13,674 bases of DNA from Prevotellaceae bacterium (lineage in GTDB: Bacteria; Bacteroidota; Bacteroidia; Bacteroidales; Bacteroidaceae), in the NCBI GenBank assembly GCA_905371275.1, contig CAJPLH010000034.1, forward strand, positions 1 through 13,674, in the 5' to 3' direction. Shown here one piece after another: positions 7,967 through 13,674 of the stretch; positions within the stretch are counted from its first letter, which is position 1; each line of letters starts with the position of its first letter. A program made the position numbers and the translations under genes. The notes below the pieces were generated by a model. It did no database searches. It saw only the letters and a list, made by a program, of their open reading frames with translations, and had not been told where the DNA came from.

Positions 7967-8566
7967 ATGTCCATCAGTAAAACTCGTCAAAAACTCATTG
8001 CCGTTGCTCGTGAACTCTTTGCCAAAAAAGGATTTGATGGCATCACGATGAACGATATTGCGCAAGCTTCCCAGAAAGGAAGACGTACGATGTACACTTA
8101 CTTCAACAGTAAGGAAGACATCTATTATGCAGTTATCGAAGATGAGTTGGAACATCTTTCTGAGGAAATGGACAAAGTGGTCAATTTGCCCATAAACCCT
8201 CAAGAGAAAATCGTAAAAATCATCTACACCCACCTATTTCTCATTGAAGATGTTGTGAAGCGCAATGGCTCTCTTCGCGCAGAATTCTTTAGTGACATCC
8301 ACAAAGTTGAACGTGTGCGCCGTAAGTTTGACCTAGAAGAACTACACGCCCTACGTAGCATCTTGAGAGAAGGAGTAGACAAGGGGATTTTCAAATTAGA
8401 TCACATCAATCTCACGGCTGATGTCATCCATTATGCCATTAAAGGAATTGAGGTTCCTTTTATGTTCGACCGTTTAGGCCAAGGACTTTCTATGGAAGAA
8501 AGCGTACAAGTTGTTGAACGTCTCATCAGCCGCGCCCTTGGTGCCCCCACTCCACCACAATTGTAA
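7967..8566 (+). CDS. TetR/AcrR family transcriptional regulator
   Basis: 199-residue one-component repressor-type regulator. The N-terminal helix-turn-helix domain spans about residues 5-55, with the typical pattern ARELFAKKGFDGITMNDIA, then GRRTMYTYFNSKEDIYYAVI as recognition and following helices. Residues 56-199 are the helical ligand-binding and dimerisation domain, with no recognisable ligand signature; the tail is Pro-rich (APTPPQL). ATG 7967 is chosen instead of a TTG at 7940, which falls inside the -7 promoter element. It lies 31 bases upstream of fabG on the same strand with no terminator between, so the two are probably co-transcribed and the regulator may sense or control fatty-acid synthesis. 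That link is inference from adjacency; the true ligand and operators are unknown. Confidence 0.9.
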   Translation: MSISKTRQKLIAVARELFAKKGFDGITMNDIAQASQKGRRTMYTYFNSKEDIYYAVIEDELEHLSEEMDKVVNLPINPQEKIVKIIYTHLFLIEDVVKRNGSLRAEFFSDIHKVERVRRKFDLEELHALRSILREGVDKGIFKLDHINLTADVIHYAIKGIEVPFMFDRLGQGLSMEESVQVVERLISRALGAPTPPQL

Positions 8567-8597
8567 TATCATTATCTCCATAAATATATAATCAAAT

Positions 8598-9344
8598 ATG
8601 GGACTCTTAACAGGAAAAACAGCCTTAATCACTGGTGCTGCTCGTGGCATCGGTAAGGCTCTCGCTCTCAAGTTTGCAGAAGAAGGTGCAAACATCGCAT
8701 TCACCGACCTCGTTATTGACGAAAGCGGCGAAGAAACTCGCAAAGAAATCGAAGCAAAAGGCGTGAAGTGCTTGGCTTATGGTAGCAACGCAGCTAACTT
8801 TGAAGAAACTGCAGAAGTAGTGAAGAAGATTCACGAAGACTTCGGACAAATTGACGTATTGGTGAACAATGCAGGTATCACTAAAGATGGTTTGATGCTC
8901 CGTATGACAGAAGCGCAATGGGATGCAGTTATCAATGTCAACTTGAAGTCTGCTTTCAACTTCGTACACGCTTGCCTTCCCATTATGATGCGCCAACGTG
9001 GTGGTTCCATCATCAATATGTCAAGTGTCGTAGGTGTACACGGCAACGCCGGACAAGCCAACTATGCAGCTTCTAAGGCTGGTATGATTGCCCTTGCCAA
9101 GAGTGTTGCACAAGAAATGGGTAGTCGCGGTGTGCGTGCTAATGCCATCGCTCCTGGTTTCATCGAAACAGCAATGACTCACCAACTTTCTGAAGAAGTG
9201 CGCAAGGAGTGGATGAAACAAATCCCTCTCCGTCGTGGTGGCCAAGCTGAAGACGTTGCTAACGTAGCGGTATTCCTTGCTTCCGATCTTTCTTCCTATG
9301 TCACTGGTCAAGTGATTCAGGTAGACGGAGGTATGAACACCTAA
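8598..9344 (+). CDS. fabG: 3-oxoacyl-[acyl-carrier-protein] reductase FabG
   Basis: Cytoplasmic NADPH-dependent reductase that turns 3-oxoacyl-ACP into (R)-3-hydroxyacyl-ACP in the type II fatty-acid elongation cycle. 248 residues, a classical short-chain dehydrogenase. Cofactor loop TGAARGIG is at 12-19; NNAG at 90-93; structural Asn115 in VNLKSAF; catalytic Ser143 in NMSSVVG, Tyr156 and Lys160 in NYAASKAG; APGFIET at 185-191; and VTGQVIQVDGGMNT at the C-terminus, the usual FabG ending. The resemblance to housekeeping FabG (NAGITKDGLMLRM, GNAGQANYAASKAG) is close enough to prefer this over a generic SDR oxidoreductase. It follows the TetR gene by 31 bases and is closed by a strong terminator, giving a two-gene unit. 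Confidence 0.95.
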   Translation: MGLLTGKTALITGAARGIGKALALKFAEEGANIAFTDLVIDESGEETRKEIEAKGVKCLAYGSNAANFEETAEVVKKIHEDFGQIDVLVNNAGITKDGLMLRMTEAQWDAVINVNLKSAFNFVHACLPIMMRQRGGSIINMSSVVGVHGNAGQANYAASKAGMIALAKSVAQEMGSRGVRANAIAPGFIETAMTHQLSEEVRKEWMKQIPLRRGGQAEDVANVAVFLASDLSSYVTGQVIQVDGGMNT

Positions 9345-9364
9345 TCTGCTTATCTAAAGTCAAT

Positions 9365-9410
9365 AGTGCCGAGCGGCTTCTTCGGAGCTACTCGGCACTT
9401 TCCTTTTTCT
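9365..9410 (+). terminator. Intrinsic terminator after fabG
   Basis: AGTGCCGAG (9365-9373) pairs perfectly with CTCGGCACT (9391-9399) around a 17-base loop and is followed by TTTCCTTTTTCTC. It lies 20 bases after the fabG stop. The remaining bases to 9556 hold a short inverted repeat around CCAATTGG and two TAGTCT copies, with no promoter of the TAnnTTTG type and no gene. Confidence 0.88.
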
Positions 9411-9556
9411 CTCTCCATCAACGCACCAGTACAACTATTAGAAAGACCGTCACTAATCCAATTGGGATTTTAGTCTAAGATATAGTCTTTATCCTTCCTC
9501 TTTCTCACATTGTACTCCCCAGGCGCACTCACATTCAAGTTAGTTTTTCCTATCAT

Positions 9557-10255
9557 ATGGAAGTTCTCTACGAAGACAATCATATCATCATTGTAAATAA
9601 AGCCGCTGGAGAAATCGTGCAAGGCGACAAAACAGGCGACTCCACTTTAGCAGACGCTGTAAAAGCCTATATCAAGGAGAAATATGCCAAACCAGGCGAA
9701 GTATTCTTGGGTATTGTTCACCGTTTAGACCGTCCGGTAAGTGGGGTTGTTGTCTATGCACGCACTTCAAAAGCACTTTCGCGACTCAACGAAATGTTTC
9801 GACTTGGAAAAGTGCACAAAACCTATCATGCCATTACTCCCAACATTCCTTTAGCGCGAAGTGGACAACCACAACTCTCTATAGGAAGTCCCACTAACTT
9901 GGTGCATTTTCTGACTCGCAACGAACGACAAAACAAAGCCTACGCACATCTCCACGAAGTGCCTGGCTCTAAATGTGCTAGTCTTGATGCCACTATTCTC
10001 AAAGTAGGCGACAACACACAACTCCTCGAAGTAAATCTCTACACCGGCCGCCATCACCAAATACGTTGTCAGTTGGCTACCATTGGCTACCCCATCCGCG
10101 GTGACCTAAAATACGGAGCTCCACGTTCCAATCCCGACGGTAGCATCTGCCTTCACGCACGGCACATTGAGTTCGTTCATCCCGTTTCGAAACAACTTAT
10201 CAGTGTCACAGCCCCTTACCCACAACAACTAAATGTCTGGCGCGCATTTGAATAG
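9557..10255 (+). CDS. RluA-family RNA pseudouridine synthase
   Basis: Converts specific uridines in rRNA or tRNA to pseudouridine. 232 residues, consisting of the catalytic domain only: there is no N-terminal S4 RNA-binding domain, so it is a short form similar in size to RluA/TruC rather than RluC/RluD. The catalytic motif HRLDRPVSG (55-63) carries the nucleophile Asp58. Other family signatures are the opening LYEDNHIIIVNKAAG, the LYTGRHHQIRCQLATIGYPI block near residues 160-179, GDLKYG, and the LHARHIEFVHP strand near the end. ATG at 9557 is close to the first conserved residue, so little is missing. The RNA target cannot be told from sequence. It stands between two separate units (fabG terminator upstream, a promoter-bearing spacer downstream). 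Confidence 0.93.
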   Translation: MEVLYEDNHIIIVNKAAGEIVQGDKTGDSTLADAVKAYIKEKYAKPGEVFLGIVHRLDRPVSGVVVYARTSKALSRLNEMFRLGKVHKTYHAITPNIPLARSGQPQLSIGSPTNLVHFLTRNERQNKAYAHLHEVPGSKCASLDATILKVGDNTQLLEVNLYTGRHHQIRCQLATIGYPIRGDLKYGAPRSNPDGSICLHARHIEFVHPVSKQLISVTAPYPQQLNVWRAFE

Positions 10256-10323
10256 TAAGTACAGAGTAAGTCCTAAATTTCTGTTACAATAAGACTTTTC
10301 GCTTGTCTTTTCTCAAAGAATAC

Positions 10324-10354
10324 TTGCTAGAACTTCGTTTTGTTTGTATATTTG
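10324..10354 (+). promoter_or_regulatory. Bacteroidota-type promoter far upstream of the acyl-CoA synthetase
   Basis: TTG at 10324-10326 and TATATTTG (TAnnTTTG) at 10347-10354 are 20 bases apart. Transcription would start near 10361, about 330 bases before the ATG at 10692. Either the synthetase mRNA has a very long leader or the promoter drives a small RNA. AT-rich chance matches are possible, but both elements and their spacing fit. Confidence 0.62.
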
Positions 10355-10360
10355 CCTAGG

Positions 10361-10691
10361 AATATCGCACACACCTCTCTTCTTGTCCTTCACTTAGGCT
10401 ACAGATAGCGACATCTCAACGCGATTATTCTTAGGCGCACATTGGAAAATCCAAACAATCTGCCGCAATACCAGACTTAAACCCAAATCTGTCATTAGCT
10501 CCTGAACAGATTTTATTTAGAAGACAGGAAGTTACCTTCTCCATAACATTCTGCACTATAACGGTCTAATAACAGATTGGAGTTAAAACTAAACACTGCG
10601 CACAAAGCGCCGGTTTCTCTTTTTCACGAACACATTCATGGCAATATCCTAGTCAATAGCTCGGATACTGCCTTTTTTTATAACTACAACT
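10361..10691 (+). promoter_or_regulatory. Long structured leader or small-RNA region before the acyl-CoA synthetase
   Basis: This is most of the 436-base gene-free stretch 10256-10691. It contains two copies of AATCTG (10457-10462, 10486-10491) and two copies of the complementary CAGATT (10507-10512, 10573-10578). AAATCTGT (10485-10492) pairs perfectly over 8 bp with ACAGATTT (10506-10513), followed by TTTATTTAG-like sequence, or over 7 bp with ACAGATT at 10572-10578, so alternative folds are possible. A further terminator-like hairpin sits at 10640-10679. No known riboswitch class was recognised. A 64-codon reading frame from TTG 10577 runs into the synthetase gene and shows no family features, so it is not called. 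Confidence 0.4.
10640..10679 (+). terminator. Intrinsic terminator placed directly before the acyl-CoA synthetase start
   Basis: GGCA-a-TATCC (10640-10649) pairs with GGATA-c-TGCC (10663-10672), nine base pairs with one A/C mismatch; AG (10651-10652) with CT (10660-10661) adds two pairs inside. Seven T residues follow (10673-10679). The synthetase ATG is at 10692, so this hairpin would end any transcript from the promoter at 10324-10354 just before the coding region: it is either an attenuator or the end of a small RNA. Confidence 0.72.
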
Positions 10692-12350
10692 ATGATAGAA
10701 AGATATCTCAAAACTTCCGATTTCTCGTCCACCGAGGAATTTGCCAAAGGATTTCATATAGATGTCCCTGACAACTTCAACTTTGCTTTCGACATTGTCG
10801 ATGGTTGGGCTGCTCAACACCCCGAAAAACGCGCACTTTGCTGGGTCAATGAGCACGGACTTCACCACGACTTCACTTTTGGTGAGATGAAACGCCTCTC
10901 TGACGCAGCTGCGTCCTTCTTCCAATCCATCGGCATTGGACGTGGTGATATGGTGATGCTGATGCTCAAGAGACGCTACGAATTTTGGGTAGCCATTTTA
11001 GGACTTCACAAAATTGGTGCCGTAGCGATCCCTGCCACCCACTTGCTCACCCCAAAAGACATTGAATATCGTTGCAATGCAGCCGACATTTGTGCTATCA
11101 TCTGCACGGAAGAGCACGAGATGCAAGACAAAATCAACGTTGCTTTGCCCCATTGTCCAACGGTGAAACACCGCATTGCCATCAATGCACCTGAAGAAGG
11201 TTGGCACGATTTCCATCGTGGTCTACAAGAAGCCGCCCCCTTTGTTCGTTCTTCTGTGCCAGTAAACAGCAATGACGACATTATGCTTCTCTATTTCACT
11301 TCAGGCACAACAGGAAATCCCAAGATGGTGACCCACAACTTTGCTTATCCTCTCGGACACATTGTCACCGCAAAGTATTGGCAGCAATTGCACGAAGACA
11401 GTTTGCACCTCACCGTAGCAGACACAGGTTGGGCAAAAGTAGCGTGGGGAAAGCTCTATGGACAATGGATTATCGGAGCAGCTATCTTTGTCTACGATCA
11501 CGAACGTTTTGATGCAGCCACAATGTTGCAACTCATTCAAGACTATCGCATCACTTCCTTCTGCGCGCCCCCCACAGTCTATCGCTTTATGGTGCGCGAA
11601 AACTTAAATGATTACGACCTTTCTGCACTCGAACACGCGACAACAGCTGGCGAAGCCTTAAACCCATCAGTGTTTGAAGCCTTCCAAAAAGGAACTGGAT
11701 TGAAAATGACAGAAGCTTTTGGCCAAACCGAGACAACTCCTCTCATTGTTACCTTCCCCTGGGTAGAACCGCGTCCTGGTTCTATGGGCGTTGCCAATCC
11801 AATTTACAACCTAGACATCATTCGCCCTGACGGTACGTCTGCAGAGGTTGGTGAAAAGGGAGAAATCGTCATAAGAATGCCTCAAGATGGGCATCACCCT
11901 TTGGGACTTTTCCGTGGTTACTATCGTGATGATGCGATGACCCGTCAAGTTTTGCACGATGGGCTTTACCATACGTGCGACGTTGCTTATCGCGATGAAG
12001 AAGGTTATTGCTGGTTTGTGGGTCGCACCGATGACATCATCAAGAGTTCGGGCTATCGCATCGGACCATTTGAAGTGGAAAGTGCCGTGATGACTCACCC
12101 TGCTGTGGTGGAATGCGCCATCACGGGAGTTCCTGATGACATTCGCGGTATGGTGGTAAAGGCCACCATTGTATTGGCTCCAGAATATAAGGAGAGCGCA
12201 GGCGATGCACTCGCCAAAGAAATACAACAACACGTCAAACGAGTGACAGCTCCTTATAAATATCCTCGCATCATCGAATTTGTTGATGCGCTTCCCAAAA
12301 CGATTAGCGGAAAGATTCGCCGTGTAGAAATTCGAAACAGCGAGAACTAG
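10692..12350 (+). CDS. AMP-forming acyl-CoA synthetase, medium-chain (ACSM-like) type
   Basis: Adenylate-forming enzyme that activates a carboxylic acid with ATP and joins it to CoA. 552 residues, cytoplasmic. Visible motifs: ATP-binding P-loop YFTSGTTGNPKMV (201-213), TVADTGWAKVAWG (241-253), APPTVYR (292-298), TTAGEALNP (317-325), EAFGQTETT (341-349), the ATP-ribose Asp430 in YHTCDVAYRDEEGY, hinge and binding block FVGRTDDIIKSSGYRIGPFEVE (442-462), and the catalytic Lys541 in PKTISGKIRR. The CWVNEHG start region and the overall motif spelling resemble the ACSM group rather than short-chain Acs, so butyrate, branched or aromatic acids are more likely substrates than acetate; the substrate is not proven. 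ATG 10692 is 12 bases after a terminator T-run, suggesting control at the leader. A strong terminator follows. Confidence 0.92.
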   Translation: MIERYLKTSDFSSTEEFAKGFHIDVPDNFNFAFDIVDGWAAQHPEKRALCWVNEHGLHHDFTFGEMKRLSDAAASFFQSIGIGRGDMVMLMLKRRYEFWVAILGLHKIGAVAIPATHLLTPKDIEYRCNAADICAIICTEEHEMQDKINVALPHCPTVKHRIAINAPEEGWHDFHRGLQEAAPFVRSSVPVNSNDDIMLLYFTSGTTGNPKMVTHNFAYPLGHIVTAKYWQQLHEDSLHLTVADTGWAKVAWGKLYGQWIIGAAIFVYDHERFDAATMLQLIQDYRITSFCAPPTVYRFMVRENLNDYDLSALEHATTAGEALNPSVFEAFQKGTGLKMTEAFGQTETTPLIVTFPWVEPRPGSMGVANPIYNLDIIRPDGTSAEVGEKGEIVIRMPQDGHHPLGLFRGYYRDDAMTRQVLHDGLYHTCDVAYRDEEGYCWFVGRTDDIIKSSGYRIGPFEVESAVMTHPAVVECAITGVPDDIRGMVVKATIVLAPEYKESAGDALAKEIQQHVKRVTAPYKYPRIIEFVDALPKTISGKIRRVEIRNSEN

Positions 12351-12376
12351 GCGTCTACTTATATGTGCTTTTAATG

Positions 12377-12420
12377 ATTGGTCGCATTCAAACAACAGTT
12401 TTGATGCGACCATTCTTTTG
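12377..12420 (+). terminator. Intrinsic terminator after the acyl-CoA synthetase
   Basis: TGGTCGCAT (12379-12387) pairs perfectly with ATGCGACCA (12404-12412). Inside, CAAA (12389-12392) can also pair with TTTG (12400-12403), lengthening the stem, and CTTTTG follows downstream. It lies about 30 bases after the stop codon. Confidence 0.88.
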
Positions 12421-12439
12421 TAAGAGAAAATGGAATTGC

Positions 12440-12458
12440 AAGCTATGCTCCATAGCTT
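12440..12458 (+). promoter_or_regulatory. Perfect palindrome upstream of the SemiSWEET promoter (possible operator)
   Basis: AAGCTATG and CATAGCTT are perfect inverted arms of 8 bases around a CTC spacer. The centre lies about 28 bases upstream of the -33 element and about 65 before the expected start point, which is a typical activator position. It has no T-run after it on this strand, so it does not look like a terminator. Which protein binds, if any, is unknown. Confidence 0.5.
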
Positions 12459-12476
12459 AGAAAATGCTAGAAAGCT

Positions 12477-12507
12477 TTTGCGCTTTGGTGGCTTTTCAGT
12501 ACTTTTG
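12477..12507 (+). promoter_or_regulatory. Bacteroidota-type promoter for the SemiSWEET-FKBP unit
   Basis: TTTG at 12477-12480 and TACTTTTG (TAnnTTTG) at 12500-12507 are 19 bases apart, an excellent match. The expected start is near 12514, leaving a leader of about 92 bases before the ATG at 12606. In that leader CAAGGAC (12528-12534) can pair with GTCCTTG (12569-12575), and CTTCC (12545-12549) with GGAAG (12563-12567). Confidence 0.8.
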
Positions 12508-12605
12508 CACGAGATTTGAAACTCAGTCAAGGACAGTTTCTTTTCTTCCAAGTTCAAAGGGAGGAAGCGTCCTTGCTATCACACTACCTCAAAACTCATA
12601 TAGAT

Positions 12606-12866
12606 ATGGATAAAGCTAAATTTGAAAAAGTAATGGGCGTCATTGGCACCGTTACGGCAGTTCTTATGTACGTGTTCTACATCAACACAATTATCAACAA
12701 TCTTAATGGTCAAAAAGGTGACTGGATCCAACCTTTGATGGCTTGCATCAACTGCATCATTTGGGTTAGCTATGGTCTTTTCAAAGAGCGTCGCGATTGG
12801 CCTGTTGCCCTTGCAAATGCTCCTGGCATCATTTTCGGATTCATTGCTGCAATCACCGCTTTATAA
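12606..12866 (+). CDS. SemiSWEET-type sugar transporter (MtN3/PQ-loop family)
   Basis: 86-residue inner-membrane protein, the usual size of a bacterial SemiSWEET, which works as a dimer of three-helix bundles to let sugars cross the membrane by facilitated diffusion. Three hydrophobic segments are visible: about 9-30, 41-59 and 65-86. Family features are NNLNGQKGDWIQPL (31-44), INCIIWVSYGLFK (48-60) and the ANAPGIIFG segment in helix 3 (70-78). Trp53 and Asn71 are in the places expected for the sugar pocket. The Pro-Gln pair normally found at the end of helix 1 is replaced by Asn27-Thr28 (YINTI), an unusual change. ATG 12606 is chosen rather than a TTG at 12516, which is only just past the predicted start point and would add a non-membrane extension foreign to the family. 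The FKBP gene follows after 8 bases. Sugar specificity cannot be read. Confidence 0.85.
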   Translation: MDKAKFEKVMGVIGTVTAVLMYVFYINTIINNLNGQKGDWIQPLMACINCIIWVSYGLFKERRDWPVALANAPGIIFGFIAAITAL

Positions 12867-12874
12867 CTGTTATT

Positions 12875-13423
12875 ATGCGCACATTTTCTACATTTCTTTC
12901 TCGCAGATCTCTTTACTTTAGCCGCATACTTCTGCTCGCAAGCACTCTGTTGGCTGTTGGCACCACAACTAGTTGTTCACAGCAAGGGCAAAACAAAGAA
13001 ACGACTGGTAGTTCTGCAGAGAACGACAGTACTGAAGCACGGCAATTAGCACAAGAAGAAACGTTTCTCGCAAAAAAAGCCAAAGAACCTGGCGTCAAAT
13101 CGTTAGGTGGTGGACTACTTTATAAAGTGTTGCACGCTGGCAATGGAGCCCAACCCACCTCAACAAGTACAGTAACAGTGGACTACGAAGGCAAACTTAT
13201 TGATGGCACTATCTTTGATAGCAGTTATCAGCGCGGAGAATCGGCTAGTTTTCCCGTCAGTGGCGTTGTGCCTGGATGGCAAATCACCTTGAAAGCAATG
13301 CACGAAGGCGATGAGTGGGAAGTCTACATCCCTCAATATCTCGGCTATGGAGCAAATGGCACAGGTAACATCCCGCCCTATTCTACACTCATCTTCAAAA
13401 TTGCATTGAAATCAGTAGACTAA
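12875..13423 (+). CDS. FKBP-type peptidyl-prolyl cis-trans isomerase, lipoprotein
   Basis: 182-residue foldase that speeds cis-trans turnover at proline bonds, predicted to be anchored in the cell envelope. The N-terminus has a basic region (Arg10, Arg11, Arg17), a hydrophobic stretch (18-29) and a lipobox-like TTSC with Cys34; the -3 position is Thr rather than Leu, so lipidation is likely but not certain. A Gln/Ser/Glu-rich linker follows (35-70). The FKBP domain covers about 80-182, with active-site residues Tyr104 (VDYEGKL), Phe114-Asp115 (TIFDSS), Val132 and Trp135 (VVPGW), the LGYG loop and a closing FKIALKSV strand. ATG 12875 starts the signal peptide; the frame opens further upstream only inside the SemiSWEET gene. 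The 8-base gap to that gene and no separate promoter suggest co-transcription. Confidence 0.92.
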   Translation: MRTFSTFLSRRSLYFSRILLLASTLLAVGTTTSCSQQGQNKETTGSSAENDSTEARQLAQEETFLAKKAKEPGVKSLGGGLLYKVLHAGNGAQPTSTSTVTVDYEGKLIDGTIFDSSYQRGESASFPVSGVVPGWQITLKAMHEGDEWEVYIPQYLGYGANGTGNIPPYSTLIFKIALKSVD

Positions 13424-13529
13424 TTCCGCGAAAAGGGCTTAACCATCGGATTCTCACAAAGATTTGTCTAGTTATCGCCCTATCCTATTTGTTTTTTGCG
13501 CATCCTCATAATCATTTATTGTAGACACT

Positions 13530-13674
13530 ATGCATTACTATCTTGAAGTTGCACTCAAACTCACCATGGGCTTGCTGGCACTCGTGATGGTCATCAACCT
13601 CACAGGCAAAGGTAATCTAGCTCCTACCACAGCGATGGAACAAATTCAGAACTATGTTCTTGGTGGCATCATTG
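13530..13674 (+). CDS. DUF421/YetF-type membrane protein, N-terminal fragment
   Basis: The gene starts at ATG 13530 and runs off the window end; only 48 codons are visible. They read as an N-terminal segment with a hydrophobic helix (about residues 12-24) followed by LTGKGNLAPTTAMEQIQNY and VLGGIIG. The pattern of membrane helix, then GK-x-L and then a VLGGI-type segment is that of DUF421 (YetF-like) inner-membrane proteins, whose function is not established. The 106-base gap after the FKBP gene shows neither a clear terminator nor a TAnnTTTG promoter, so its transcription cannot be assigned. Confidence 0.7.
   Translation, partial: MHYYLEVALKLTMGLLALVMVINLTGKGNLAPTTAMEQIQNYVLGGII

Noticed and set aside
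10598..10610. GCGC/GCGC hairpin followed by pyrimidines
   Set aside because: A four-pair stem is too weak to call a terminator, and a better one lies 30 bases downstream.
10577..10771. 64-codon + strand reading frame from TTG in the spacer before the acyl-CoA synthetase
   Set aside because: It overlaps the synthetase start in another frame, has no family features and spans the predicted terminator hairpin.
11811..12557. 248-codon reading frame on the - strand
   Set aside because: Mostly antisense to the acyl-CoA synthetase and it crosses the terminator and promoter region; no domain seen.
1..13674. CRISPR array, tRNA/rRNA genes, insertion sequence or defence system
   Set aside because: No spaced direct repeats, cloverleaf-like sequence, transposase or terminal inverted repeats were seen; the genes are housekeeping or common envelope families with uniform codon use.

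Overview
This window reads as ordinary chromosomal DNA of a Bacteroidota bacterium, most likely order Bacteroidales and probably a Prevotellaceae-like member. The evidence is the gene families (DUF4348 lipoprotein, S9 peptidase, SppA-LpxK-PNP cluster, TetR-FabG pair, Gram-negative-type SemiSWEET), the lack of strong Shine-Dalgarno sequences at most starts, and several promoters of the Bacteroidota type (TAnnTTTG at -7 with TTTG or TTG about 19-20 bases upstream). Everything recognisable is on the + strand. Genus-level placement is inference.

Layout. 1-1032: C-terminal catalytic half of an S9 prolyl-oligopeptidase-type peptidase, closed by a strong hairpin terminator. 1203-2048: DUF4348-like lipoprotein with its own promoter and a visible internal duplication. 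2120-3124: murB. 3188-3943: exodeoxyribonuclease III reading frame broken by one in-frame TAA. 4009-7727: sppA, lpxK and purine nucleoside phosphorylase, the last two overlapping by 38 bases. 7967-9344: TetR regulator plus fabG, closed by a terminator. 9557-10255: RluA-family pseudouridine synthase. 10256-10691: 436 gene-free bases holding a promoter, duplicated complementary segments and an intrinsic terminator only 12 bases before the next start. 10692-12350: medium-chain-type acyl-CoA synthetase. 12606-13423: SemiSWEET sugar transporter and an FKBP-type lipoprotein foldase, transcribed from a well-formed promoter with a perfect palindrome upstream. 13530-end: start of a DUF421/YetF-type membrane protein.

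Functionally most genes are housekeeping: envelope building (MurB, LpxK, FabG), envelope proteolysis and folding (SppA, FKBP lipoprotein, S9 peptidase), DNA repair (ExoIII), purine salvage (PNP) and RNA modification (RluA family). No mobile element, CRISPR array, tRNA, rRNA or defence island was seen. The items most worth a second look are the structured leader before the acyl-CoA synthetase, the nonsense codon in the ExoIII frame, an Asp in place of the usual base-recognising Asn in the PNP, and the palindrome-controlled SemiSWEET gene whose PQ motif is missing.
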